From the NCBI RefSeq assembly GCF_943734655.1, contig NC_071355.1, forward strand, positions 218,613,527 to 218,677,526: DNA of 64,000 nt, read 5' to 3'. The stretch's first letter is position 1. Every line of letters begins with the position of its first letter. This document shows positions 49,936 to 60,654 of the stretch, piece by piece. This stretch comes from Sabethes cyaneus. Its lineage: Eukaryota > Arthropoda > Insecta > Diptera > Culicidae. The position numbers were made by a program, and so were the translations under genes. A model generated the notes under the pieces. It was not told where the DNA came from and did no database searches. It saw only the letters and a program-made list of their open reading frames with translations.

Positions 49936-50235
49936 AATTTTTTATTGGATGCTGTAATGAGCTATTTCCGCTTCTAATTGCAATAGTTAAGCTGTTTGTT
50001 GATTCTATAGTGAACAGAACGCACGAGAAATGGAGAATGGTTTTCAGAACGCAAAATGATTATCCGAAGCAAATTGATGTCCAAGATGATGAACATTGAT
50101 CGAATAGAATGCTCAAAATGAATATATTTGGAACAGAAGTAATACGTAAATGCCAAAACGGTAGCGAGTAAGGACAGTATATACCCAACATTTGAGCAGG
50201 TCGTAGGCCGCGAATATCTTAGATAGCATTCGTCT
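49936..50235. other. No gene recognised
   Basis: A/T-rich spacer without a supported feature. Confidence 0.5.
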
Positions 50236-50239
50236 ATTC

Positions 50240-50375
50240 ATGATTCGGCCATGTATGTTTCGACAATTTGTGATTAGGCCATTAAATATACATCATTTGT
50301 TACACGATTAGTTCAGTTTCGGCCTTTCGTGATACGGCCATTTGTGTTTCGACCACTCGTATGTAATCTGACTCA
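50240..50375 (+). repeat. Short tandem repeat, TTCGGCCATTTGTGA-type
   Basis: Variants of (A/T)TT(C/A)GGCCAT(T)TGTG(A/T)TTCG repeat about six times at 15-25-bp spacing. Confidence 0.65.
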
Positions 50376-50429
50376 TACTACATGCAATAGACTTTTAAAC
50401 TGAGTTGATTAAACCGCTTACAAGCTAAC

Positions 50430-50960
50430 GGCAGATTGCCTAACTCCGTTATGCCTACCATACGTTATGTCTTGCGCATGTCCAACCCTTGTTGTCCCTG
50501 TAGATCTACCACAATAGATCGAATTGCTGGTCGCAGTGGTCTCGTTTCCTATAAACAAAAAATCGTCCGTTATGCCTATCCTCCATTATGTATAAGGCCA
50601 TTGCAAATTAGTTTTAAGTTAGACTGTCATCCCCCTACCTTTGAACTGTCTGTAAGCTCTACAGCTTAAAGAACTCGAAAAATGAGTGTGCAGAGTGAAC
50701 GAAACAGAAATGTAAACTTCGAACAATGGAATTCCCGAAAATCGGCAAAAACTTTCTTCTCTCGTATTTATCTTTCTTTTCGTAGGGTTTAATAGTAACG
50801 TATATATGAAAATCAAGAACAGATTTGGTTTTTACGTTTAAACTTTAAGTAAAAATGTTTAAAACGCATTCTTTTGCTCGAATAAAAAATCACTTTTTTA
50901 TTCAGTTGCTCAACATCACAAGAATAATAATCTTTCAAAATGTCCATTATGCCAATAAAA
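50430..50960 (+). repeat. CCATTATGCCTA-type short repeats, left part
   Basis: Units CGTTATGCCTA, CCTCCATTATG and GTCCATTATGCC recur at 50445-50610 and again at 50941. The family resumes at 52785-53075. A dispersed repeat (50655-50890) intervenes. Confidence 0.6.
50655..50890 (+). repeat. Dispersed repeat, inverted copy of 5395-5650
   Basis: Shares TTTTTACGTTTAAACTTTAA and neighbouring words with 5395-5650 in reverse complement over about 240 bp. It lies inside the CCATTATGCC array. Confidence 0.65.
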
Positions 50961-50990
50961 ACCCGATTTAATCCACCTAGTGGTGAAAGG

Positions 50991-52772
50991 AACCTTTGTT
51001 ATACGGTCTTACTTGCTATTTGAGATAGAAATCGACACGTTTTCGGAACATAATTCATCTATTGGTTAACGTTGCGTAATGCGTTGGTTTACATAAAATT
51101 TTTGAAAATTGAATAAGTTTACAAATTTTGAACAAAATAGGAACACTTTTAAATTTTGATAGATCCTTTTTTCATGTAATTGCTGAGTAAGGATAAGTAA
51201 GTTGTTATTAATTTGAGTAAGTGCAAATAAAAGTAAGTTGTAAGAGGAAATCTTATTCTTTAACATATACATTGCCTAGTAAAGGTCTAGTTTATAGATT
51301 TTTGAACTATGCATAATTTCCTGTAATGCCATTCTATTTGATTAACATCAATAGAGTTTTCTTGAATAATTTTAATCAATTTTTATTAACCTTCGGTTAC
51401 TCACGCTGTTGTATTTTGTACAACACGTGTAGGGTTTTCAACGCCATACTGTTATAAAGTTACAAATCGTTGTTTAACTAACGAATATTCTTCAATAAAC
51501 TTATTCTGAGCAAAATGTCATAATTATTCAATGCATTAATAATTTAAATTGTTGGAAAAATAGATCAGCATAAACCGTCATCACAGAAACGAAACATATG
51601 GAAAAATGGTGTCTGTATGCAGCAAAACTAGCTAATGTAAAATGTTTAAAATGTATCCGTCTGCTGGTAGTCGAGTAATTCGTAGTCAAAATTAAGGTAT
51701 TTTTTATAATCAAAGTTCTGCAGTTCCTAAACAAGCAAACATAGAGGTATACTATATAATAATCTGCTCTATAACTTTGCAGAACACATCAATGTGTTAT
51801 ATTGACACTGAAGAAAAATATTTTATTTATTTCACTTTTAGGGGGATTAATCAAAATTTGAATTCAACCAAACGATAGAGCTTTTAATTTCAAGAAACTA
51901 TTCTAAAGGTTCGATAAACCTAAAACCAAGTTTTCCCAGTCAAAACGCACGTTTTCTTTGGTTTGAGGCTATTGTGCGCGCGAGTAACTGTGTTGCAAAA
52001 GTTGGCGCGAGTGTTCGAGGGTTAATATCTTTTGACCGGTACAACCAATTCTTATGAAATTTTGCATATATATTCGTAGTGTCAAAACCTCTCGTTTGAT
52101 ATTAAAATAATTGAAATTAGGTAAATTATCTTGGTTAAAATCATTATAAATTATTGTTTATTTTGGTGTGGTGTATACGGTTGCTCATAACTTTCAAATT
52201 AAACGTCCAATCAAAAAACCATTCAATAGTGATCTATTAGGATATATTATCTTTCAAATGAGACTAATAGCGCATAAATCGGTTTGGCCGTCTCTAAGAA
52301 ACAGGCGATAATTATTACCTTGTCAAAACAGGTTTTTTAAGCATAACTGTTAAACTACTTGTTTGTTTTCAATTAAAAATTTCTGAATAATTTAGCTTTA
52401 ATAAGGGCTTTCATTTGATACTAAGATCGTTGAAATCGGTCATGTAGTTCTAGAGAAACCCGTGTCACGTATTTTTCACATTTTTGTTTATAACTTTTAA
52501 ACGAAACGTCGTGTCACGAAGCAACTCAATAGTGATCTACTAGACAATAATACCTTTCAAACAAAAGTAATAGCAAACGATTCGGTTCAGCCATCTCTGA
52601 GAAACAGGCGATAGAAAAAATCATTACATACATACACACACACACACACACAGACATTGCTCAAATCGTCGAACCCTATCGATTGGTATATGTGACTTGG
52701 CCCTCCTGGCCTCGGATCAATTTCGTGTTTTTCGACCAATTTTTAAACCTTTGTTATAGTATAACAAAGGTA
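50991..52772. mobile_element. ~1.8-kb element with ACCTTTGTTATA ends
   Basis: ACCTTTGTTATA at 50992 and TATAACAAAGGT at 52760-52771 are inverted. The same CCATTATGCC array lies on both sides, so the element appears inserted in it. The interior has two related sub-units (about 52150-52310 and 52480-52620) with CATAACTTTCAAAT, AATAGTGATCTA and GAAACAGGCGATA, then (CA)n at about 52636-52652. The right end also carries ACCTTTGTTATA as a short hairpin. The left boundary could lie up to 40 bp further left. No ORF with a motif. Superfamily unknown. Confidence 0.6.
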
Positions 52773-52784
52773 AAAATATGGCTA

Positions 52785-53075
52785 TCTCCATTATACCTAA
52801 CATCCAAACCATGCCTATCGTCCATTATGCCTAACATCCTTCATGCCTATCGTCAGTTACGTTTAACATCCATATTCCTATCGTCCATTATGCCTAACGT
52901 GCATTATACCTGGCGTATGTGTGCCTATCGCCTATTATACCTGACGTATTTACGCCTATCGTCCATTATGCCTATCGTTCATTATGCCTAACGTTCATTA
53001 TGCCTATCGTCCGTATGCCTAACGTCCATTATGCATATCGTCCATCATGCCTATCGTCCGTATGTCTAATGTGGC
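52785..53075 (+). repeat. CCTATCGTCCATTATGCCTAAC tandem array, right part
   Basis: Alternating ~16-bp units GCCTATCGTCCATTAT and GCCTAACGTCCATTAT, about 16-18 copies with small changes. The MPNVHYAYR-type frame is a repeat artefact. Confidence 0.85.
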
Positions 53076-53644
53076 AAACTCACTTTAATTTGCTTATGCA
53101 ATCAATAAAATGGGTAAAATGATATATTTGTTTTTAACACACTTCTCAGCCTGCCAATTGCATTTGCTATCCTCAAACTTCAGCAGAGGTGCCATTCCAA
53201 CAACTTTCGTACGCGGAATGATATAAAAGAAAATAAACAGGCGTAACCCAAGTAACCAAAAGTTCCGATAAAAGGGGATTTTTGGCTTAATCAGCCAACG
53301 AAATGATCATGAATAGAACTCTATTCAACTTCATTTTTAAGTAATTAACCGTACTTTCAAGTTCGTATTTGATGTTTAAACTTCGAAGGGAATTCAAAGT
53401 AACTTCTAGCAGAACTAGAAAGTTCGCAAAAAGTTCGCTTAAGTCGCTATATAGAACACTGTTCAGCCCAAAAATAAACTCCAATAATTTTTAAAATAAA
53501 AAAGATTGGGGGAATATTTTGCCACTTCTTCATGTTTTGCAGATTCATGATATTTCTTATTAACTAAGGTGTTCAATTTCGGTTAATAATCGACTGTTTT
53601 TTTTATAAATATTAATTTATTGTAAACTTACCACACACCACCAA

Positions 53645-53715
53645 CATAAACCTCGGGGATTTGAACTCGAGTACTACTTTTCGGTAACTTAGACGCATAC
53701 CACTGCTCCGTTGCT
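53645..53715 (-). repeat. tRNA-like segment (SINE head)
   Basis: Minus strand: CGGAGCAGTGGTATGCGTC resembles an A box/D-arm, and GAGTTCAAATCCCC a B box/T-arm, at tRNA spacing. GTGGTGTGTGG and an A/T-rich stretch follow. No clean acceptor stem was found, so it is not a tRNA gene. Confidence 0.45.
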
Positions 53716-53805
53716 GGAATATGCCATTTGCATCATTTTTACTCGATGTGCTAATTTCTCATTTATCACAGCCCCGAAACGAACAACTCATCGGCAAAAT
53801 TCAGG

Positions 53806-53910
53806 TCACTAGCGGCGCCAGAGATGGCGCAATGCATCAGGATAGGCATGCAACGCTCGGGTTCAAATCCAGTAGCGGTCGGTGTTAGTTAGGCTTTTTT
53901 TAAATGGTCT
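53806..53910 (+). repeat. tRNA-like segment with T-run (SINE-like)
   Basis: ATGGCGCAATGCATCAGGATAGGCATGC precedes GGGTTCAAATCC by a tRNA-like distance, and a TTTTTT run follows at about 53895, as a pol III terminator would. It faces away from the similar segment at 53645-53715. Confidence 0.45.
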
Positions 53911-54557
53911 ATCTTAATCGCATGAACCGACTTTACAAAAGTTAGGAGGAGGCGGAGGTAGAAAATGGAAAAGTATAAAAATAGAACTACAAGTGCTGTT
54001 CTATAAACCTTGGCCAAAGTTTCTTCAGAAGCTGCTTATCGCTCTATACAGCAAACTCTAGGCAACTTTGAAGTTCGGTTAAATACAAGTAAAGCTGCTT
54101 AGCAAGCTATACCTTCATAGACATAAAGCTTGTTAACCTTCCTTAGACACCATTATCCAAACTCTAAATTACTTTCAAGTTGCATGTTGAACTTTCAAGC
54201 TGCGTGTTGGACTTTCAAGTTGCTACAGCTATTAACGGTACTTTAACGAGAATGAAGTTCGGTTTACAAATGTAGTGTCTGGTTGTTCAGCAAGAAAGTT
54301 CTGCGGAACTAAATTTGAACCAAATATGAACTTTCAAGTTTATTCCTTAAGTGAAATTCAAGCTTTTGGTTGCTTGGGAATCCGTCATTCTTCCTTTGAC
54401 ACGGTTCCTCAGCCCAGAAACCAAACTGCAGGTAGGGCAGAACACGTTCGGCCATAATGGAACACTATTGGACAGTATCAAAGGGGTGAGCTGCGGTTTG
54501 ACCGTTGTCAGTGCTGATAAACACAAACTTAATGAAGATTTACATTAAGCTACACTA

Positions 54558-54845
54558 ATGAGTCACACAAATACCAGTTCCGAAATCAGGTCACTAGGAG
54601 AAAAGACAGCCCTATTAGAACATTGCATCACACACAACCACAGATTCAATCTAAGCCAAACGTCCATAGTAGATCACAGCTACCGATCACACACAGTACC
54701 ATTTCTAGAAATGTGTCACATCACGAATACACCAAACACCGTAAACAAGCGTGTAGATGTAGAAGGTCTAAACACTACCTACGCAGCAATCTTGCATACA
54801 CTAAAGAATAAACACAGTAATAGATCGGTAAGGCCCAACAGCTAA
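54558..54845 (+). pseudogene. Penelope-like GIY-YIG endonuclease, C-terminal fragment
   Basis: A 95-codon frame containing EKTALLEHCITHNHRFNL, SIVDHS, PFLEMCHI and TVNKRVDVEGLN. In Penelope-like elements these follow the GIY-YIG core (x-AL-x-H motif, then the LEM-x-HI and VN-R-D stretch). The RT and the GIY/YIG residues themselves are absent, so this is a 5'-truncated remnant. The start Met is simply the first in frame after a stop. It would have no activity alone. Confidence 0.78.
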
Positions 54846-55159
54846 ACTGAAATATTTCAAACAATAGAAACCTTTTGTAAAGAAGCGTTTAGTGCTCCGC
54901 AGTACAGGTCAAAGCAAGAAAAATTATTTGAATTTTTAAATATTCCAAGTAAGAAAAACAGGGCAATATCTAAAATACAGTGCACTTTTAAAATAAATAT
55001 GTCCCTCCAGTTCCAGCTCATGTACCAACTACTACCCTCCATGACCGTAATATGTACAAACCAAAAAACAGAACAAAAGACTAAATGATATGTAAGCAAA
55101 GTGAAATTTATGTAAGCAACTCAAAAATAACATTAAAAATGTATTTTACCACAGTACCC

Positions 55160-55193
55160 CTTGAAAAAGACACCAACAAAGTGTCGAAACGTC
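55160..55193 (+). ncRNA. Degenerate hammerhead-ribozyme-like motif
   Basis: The order is TTGAAAAA, stem II GACAC (55169-55173), loop CCAACAA-like, stem partner GTGTC (55181-55185), GAAAC (55186-55190), GTC. A canonical core would be CUGAUGA-stem II-GAAA. Here the first box reads UUGAAAA: positions C3 and G8 are changed to U and A, and U7 to A. Loss of G8 should cripple catalysis; G12 and A13/A14 are retained. Stems I and III were not resolved. Confidence 0.55.
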
Positions 55194-55318
55194 GGGAAAA
55201 CATCAAACTTCAGTCTTGATAAATTTCTCCGAAGACTGCCCTGCCGAATATTAACAGTTACGATTTACATTAATTTTTGACGTGGGACTGCCTCTTATTG
55301 CAACATTGCAGTCAGGTT

Positions 55319-55855
55319 TTTAACACTTGAGTAATTCTCTTTGATACGGGATCACTACTGACACGAGGTCTTCAAACATTGGAAATGTTGTACTTGATTG
55401 GTTGAAAATGGTTAACAAATGAGAATTACACTTTTAGTACCGCGAAACAGTGAGCTCCTCGTTCGCTAGGGACTCGACAGTTTAAAAAAAAGTTGAATTT
55501 TTAGTAAGCTTTGATATCTACATCATTGGATATTTCCTAAATTTACAATGAAACGTTTAACAAATGGCATGGTTTGGTAAAGAAGAAGACCAGGGCTTTC
55601 AAATGCATTGGCATCGACTAAATGAAATAACCAGTTCCAAAATGAAACCAGCAAGGTTCCATATTTACTGTGATATTTCCAAAATTTGCTATTACATAAA
55701 CTACAGACGACATGGTTTCGAGGAAGGATAGGGCTTTCAAATGAGGTAAATGAAAATTGGCAGCCATCTTCGATTTGGCCGCTATATTGTAGTTTATGTA
55801 AAAAAGCACTATTTTCGCCATGAGTCCTCAAACCGATTTTTATTATCAAATCAAA
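55319..55855 (+). repeat. Dispersed repeat R, copy 2 (empty site)
   Basis: The uninterrupted version of the sequence split at 14732/21257. Around 55482-55485 it reads CGACAGTTTAAAAAAAAGTTG, with a single TTAA where the other copy carries TTAA-element-TTAA. It contains the same two sub-units with GGCATGGTT(T/C) and GGGCTTTCAAATG. Confidence 0.85.
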
Positions 55856-55859
55856 TCAT

Positions 55860-56098
55860 AACATATTTAATATAATATTCTGGCCTCGAGGAACTTATTC
55901 TTCTCATTGGCCATCTTAGCGTTTGCCACCATAATTTTGCCATCCATACTAACTTATTACTGTGTCAACCACACGGCCGTTTTTTGTACATATCTTGTCT
56001 GAATTTATTATTTTCGAATTAATATATGAAATACTCTTGGGGAAGAGTAAATGTTTAATACGAAAAATGTAAATTCAGGCCAACTGAAATATTCTTAA
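55860..56098. other. No gene recognised
   Basis: A/T-rich spacer before the mariner remnant. Confidence 0.5.
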
Positions 56099-56100
56099 TA

Positions 56101-56989
56101 ACGGGTGGCAGCTAAAATTTTGGAATATTTTCGCGGCCCTTATGCTCAACAACAAATGAGCTCAGAGAAAAATGAAAGTATGTATATGTTAGCTCTCTCT
56201 CTCTTCTCTTTTTGTCAATATTTTTTGTTTTGTTTATGCTTGCCCAGTTTTGCTAAAAATGGCGTCGAAACAAGAAGCATTTCGGGAGCGCGTTGTGCAC
56301 TTCTACGAACTGCAACAGAAATCTCGACAAAAAGTATACGGTACAACATTTAAAAAGCAAATATATTGCGGCTTCGACTGTTTACCATATCCATATGCCC
56401 AACAACTATTCGCAAGTAAGGTAGTGAAAGACTAGCCAAAATTATGGACAAGCCCTCTGGTTTGACTATCAATTAAGATGCACCAGACAAATGTTTGAAG
56501 AAAATTTTGATCCCGTTTCTACAAAAACATCATGCAGAAGGACAATACGTGTTTTGGCCGGATAGATCATCATCGCATTACGCTAAAAAAATACAACCGT
56601 TCCTGAATACCCATTCGATCACATTTTTACCCAAAAACCACGACCCGAAAAATCTGTTTCAGTGCGCCCAATCGACGAGAAATCTTCGGGATTTTGAGTT
56701 CATTGATGTACAAAAATAATTGGAGAGCCACGAATTGCAAACAGTTGATTGGTAGAAACAAGAGATGCATTCGCAAAGTTGACATGACGGCCGCACAACG
56801 CTCCTGTTTCGACGTTAAACGAAAGCTTCGCCGAACAGCCGAATACGGACCGTTTTCAAATGAACACTAATTTTTTTTTCAACAATGGATAATGTATCTT
56901 TAATTTCGGTAAATGAGATCTTCTTCATGTATCTTCGTCTTTTTTTGACAGCTTGTTAAAAAAATTCCAAAATTTTAGTTGCCACCCGT
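56101..56989 (+). mobile_element. Mariner-like element, internally deleted
   Basis: Inverted tips ACGGGTGGCA(G/A)CTAAAATTTT with TA on both sides (56099-56100 and 56990-56991). Length is 889 bp against about 1.3 kb for a complete mariner. The two ends of the transposase gene remain in order on the + strand. Confidence 0.88.
56259..56719 (+). pseudogene. Mariner-like transposase remnant
   Basis: The N-terminal piece MASKQEAFRERVVHFYELQ (from 56259) resembles the start of the helix-turn-helix domain. The middle, including the first catalytic Asp, is gone. The C-terminal piece (about 56470-56719) has PFLQKHHAEGQYVFWPDRSSSHYAKK, where the D of FWPD is the second catalytic Asp, then FLPKNHDPKNLFQC. 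The end of the catalytic triad is degraded. FWPDxxSxHYAK is typical of mariner/ITmD37E-like elements. Inactive. Confidence 0.82.
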
Positions 56990-56991
56990 TA

Positions 56992-57960
56992 TTAGATCAA
57001 AAATATAGACTTAGTGAGGGTGAGAGTCGAATATATACCTACATACATAGGCTGCTCGGTAATTGGGAAGCACACACACTCAGATGATAAGGAACAGATT
57101 GGAGAGCATCAAAATGACAAGTTTAGTTGCTGAGGTATTCTCAACTAGGCTTTGTGTGCTTCACTTTACTTGAAATTTTATGAATGTATTCTACATCTTT
57201 TGTAGATTTAGGCTTTAAATTCTTTTTCTCTTCTACGTGAAAAATTTCTGTACAGTAACTGTGATAGAATTCATTTCCTAATTGATGGTGAAGTTGATGA
57301 AGTTTATAAAAATCGTACGCAAACCGGTTAATATGAGTGCAAGCTAGCCAGACTTCCATGGAAATTTAACGTACCGATTCTTTTTTTGGATGAACATGGG
57401 TGATACTGTATCAAAGTAGCTCGTATCGATGCTTGCGAGTGAAAATTTCGAGCACGATTTATTCGAAATAATTGATTTCGACATACATACATACAAAAAC
57501 AATCGCACCATAATTGTTCGGCCAAGTGATTAAATATAAAGGCAGAATCAGCTTAAGAAGATTTAGGTCGCAGAATTAAACGAAATAAACCCATGTATCG
57601 AATGATGGCTGTTTACAACGATCTTCAATTCGTTATTTCCGTTGAGAAGTTAAGCGGTCAGCTTAAACATAATCTCAAACAATATTTTAATAACTATGTG
57701 TAAAGTTTTTATGCATCAATCCACTTGCTTGTTAGTATTGATATATATCTTTAAGTCTGATAACGGGCAAAGCCTATACATCAATAAATCAATCGAAATT
57801 GTACAGAATTACAGACAAAGATTTCTCAGTGTACTTACATGGCTATTCATTACCTCATATTATTATTTATGTTTGTATTGTCACCGTTCGTCAAATGTCT
57901 CGTCGTGTTATATCAATTGCCAATAATTCCAGAGATAAGAATTTTTTTGTGTAACAATTG
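56992..57960. other. No gene recognised; degraded MITE at 57230-57390
   Basis: Apart from the degraded relative of the 49255 MITE (shared GTGAAAAATTTCTGTACAG-like and ACCGGTTAATATGAGTGC-like words) and a (CATA)n at about 57481-57493, nothing is supported. Confidence 0.5.
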
Positions 57961-57964
57961 ATTA

Positions 57965-58335
57965 TCTCAAATACGGAGGAATTGTGGTTTCAACAAGATG
58001 GTGCAACATGCCTCACAATGCATGCCAAAATTTATTTATTGAATGAATTAAATATTGGCGAACAAATAGATACACGTAAACGACCCGTGATATGACTTCC
58101 ATTGCCATGTGATTTATAACATTTGGCCTATTTTTTAGGTGGCTTCAAATGGCTATCATCGCTACTGGTTCTGTGAAAAGTAATTGAAAATTAGACTTTC
58201 CGATTGGAATTCCTCCAAGCCAGCCGACGTAGTTATGTGCCGAAAAACATACAAGCAAAAGCGGCAAAGAAATATCTTTCGGATAAAACCAAATGAAATT
58301 TGATGTACTATATCTATAAAACACCCTTTAGTCCC
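57965..58335 (+). pseudogene. Tc1/mariner-type transposase fragment, degenerate
   Basis: One frame reads EELWFQQDGATCLTMHAKIYLL; the D of QQDGA is the second catalytic Asp of many insect mariner-like transposases. After frame changes, CDL-x-LAYFLGG recalls CDLTPLDYFLWGY, and IENWTSRLEFLQASRRSYVPKNI recalls the usual C-terminus. Stops and frameshifts are frequent. No terminal repeats identified. Confidence 0.7.
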
Positions 58336-58339
58336 GATT

Positions 58340-60380
58340 ATAAAACAATTCAGTAGACGTTGCAAATTGAAGCTACTCAGGTTTGATGTCTCTTTAACCG
58401 ATTGTGCTAAATCAACTATCCGATTCATTGAAACAAATATTTTGAAATACATTAGATAGAAGATTTACTAACACAATTATTAAATCCGGCTCGAATAGTG
58501 CGGTTCACCCAGTTTAGCTAAATCACTAGCGTATTTTACCTTGCTGTAGTTGGTGGTAGCATTCAGCCAATTCGAAAATGATCTCTTCAAAAGAAAAAAA
58601 AAATTCGGCAATTTTCATCGACCGACACGGAACTCAGTATAATTATAGTGACCACCCATTGCAGTCCGTAACATGATCAAATTTCGGAATACCACCAAAC
58701 AGAAATCGGCCTCTGTTTTGGCTCATTAAAAAAGCTTCCCACCGGAAGCGTCGTTAATTTTCAAACGAAAGTAATTAAGCGCCAGGCCAAACCGACAACA
58801 ACCGTTCCGATGAACAACAATTGCGTAATTTTGACAATTGATTGTGCTTGATTGCGTTTTCCAAGCCGCGAAACCGCAAAACCCGGGTTCGAATTAAAGT
58901 GAAATTACAACTTTTCAGCGGAAGGAAACAAAACCAGGAAACTTGCATATACTTCATTTTCCAGACATACCTTCGCCTCGATTGCGGTTTGTTTGGCGTG
59001 TTCGGTAAAAAGCGACATTTCGTTAATTTTGCCATATTAAACTTTTTCGCTTTACACTACGGTACCGTTCTGCTGCTGGATTGCATTTTCTCTCGCCCAT
59101 GCCGTGGCTCGAGTAACAGTAAAAAGACAAGGCTAGAACTGGAAAAATTGTCTTATGGAAATTTTGTTTTCCGCTTTCCACAAGCAAACCGCGCGCGCTC
59201 CGTCGATCGTCGCGTCGCCTCGGTACGGTACAGAACAGTATCAGTAGCGACTTTCGGAGCCAAGCCAAAGCAGGGCAAAAAGGAATAACCATGTCTGGCA
59301 GCAGTTTTTCAAGCCAACACTTCGCTGGATACATCTTTTAATACGAAACTTTTTATTTCACTTTATGATGTTTTCGTTTCCGCTATTGCAGTGCGCTCCT
59401 AGAGGAGTTGTCCGCCTCGAGTAAAGGACCCCGGTAAACGTTGCTCGCATTCGTGCCCTATGTAGTGCGGTCAAAGGGGTTACTGTTGTTTGTAATCCAA
59501 TATGCACATTAGAAGGTTTAGTATTTTATATGTGATTTGTAAAAGGTGTTAACTTGAACAGACCTAAAGACCGCATAGCTTTTTGGTTAAAGTGAAAGTG
59601 CTACAGAAGGTAGAACTGTATCCGCGTCCGGGCTGCTTATCCACTAGCTAGGGGCGAGAAGCTGTGATGGCTATTGTTGCAGAAATTATAATGCTATTTG
59701 TTGTAATAATGACGATCATAACAATAATATTTGTATTAACAACGAGAATAAAAACCAGGAAATGCAGATAACGAAACTTTCCCGCTGTGCGCTTTATATC
59801 TCGACACTTTGTGCGACGCTGCGTTCTAGAGGTGCTTCCATCCGAGGGCAGAATGCGCAGAATTGTTCCGTGTTTATTCAGGATAGCCCTGGGAGCGCGT
59901 TTTGCAGCTGGAATGAGGGAAAAACAAGTTTTTTAATCCACCCGTTACCATTTTCACTAATCGACAGAGACTGTACCACCGCGCTATCGCCGCCCCACCG
60001 CACCACCGTACTCTCACTCTCAGACGAGGAAATCGTTTGCACCGCTTCCGAACGCTTCCGAAGATGCATTTATCTGTAAGCGCTTCAAGATTTAATGGCC
60101 TAGAAAATCCATTTTACAGTCCTAATGAACGGGTAGGCACAAGTTTACAAGAGTTCGCGATTAGTTTTAAGCGTTTATGTCAAATACTTACTGGATGGTG
60201 ATGACGAGGATGGCGTGAACGATAGTAATTGATTTAGAATTGTTGTCTTTCGGTAGTTGTTAGAGGTTCAGTTCATTTCAAGCGTGAAACGGAAAAATTC
60301 TTTAGTTACGTTCGCAATCTTTGTGTTACAGCAGGCATATTTTTGACTAATTTCACCTTAATTGATCCGGTCGTGTCTAT
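58340..60380. other. No gene recognised
   Basis: The 58.75-59.3 kb part is G/C-balanced with a 148-codon open frame on + (58842-59288) lacking motifs. The CGCGCGCTCCGTCGATCGTC stretch near 59190 is unusually CpG-rich for the window. It could be host regulatory or intronic DNA, but I cannot show it. Confidence 0.4.
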
Positions 60381-60382
60381 CT

Positions 60383-60654
60383 GTTCCGTCTGTCTGTCTC
60401 CTCCGTCTGTCTGTCCCGTCTGTCTATCTGTTCTGTCTGTCTGTCTGTCCCGTCTGTCTGTCTGTCTCGTCTGTCTGTCCCGTCTGTCTGTCCCGTCTGT
60501 TTGTCCGCTGCGTCTGTCTGTCTGTCCGGTTTGTCTGTCTCTTCTGTTTGTCTGTCCGGTATGTCTGCCCGTTGGTTTGTCCCGTAAGTCTGTCCCGTCT
60601 GCCTGTCTGTCCCGTCTGAGTGACTGTCCCGTCTGTCTGTCTGTCTGTCCCGTC
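60383..60654 (+). repeat. CCGTCTGTCTGT microsatellite, block 1
   Basis: Irregular alternation of CTGT with CCCGT/CCGT. Frames reading SVCLSRLSVC are artefacts. It abuts the 5' break of the LINE fragment at 60655. Confidence 0.92.

Larger units (their letters stand above)
53247..54378. mobile_element. ~1.13-kb inverted-repeat element, CCCAAGTAACCAAAAG tips
   Basis: Left tip CCCAAGTAACCAAAAG, right tip CTTTTGGTTGCTTGGG (inverse with one mismatch). Inside both ends are multiple AGTTC/CTTTCAAGTTGC words in opposite orientations. The tips resemble the CCCAAG(T/C)AAC ends of the 108-bp MITEs, hinting at a related family. Two tRNA-like segments lie in the middle. No transposase. Confidence 0.7.
54540..55200 (+). 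mobile_element. Penelope-like element, 3' end
   Basis: The C-terminal part of a GIY-YIG-type ORF (54558-54845) is followed by about 310 bp and then a GTGTCGAAACGTCGGG hammerhead-like core. This order matches Penelope-like elements, whose terminal repeats carry hammerhead motifs. The 5' part is missing; the sequence starts next to the 1.13-kb element. Confidence 0.75.

Noticed and set aside
52919..53122. Frame rich in MPNVHYAYR repeats
   Set aside because: Direct translation of the CCATTATGCCTA tandem array.
58842..59288. 148-codon plus-strand frame in a CpG-richer segment, with a possible initiator-like TCAGT near 59240
   Set aside because: No protein motif, and no convincing core-promoter set at the right spacing.
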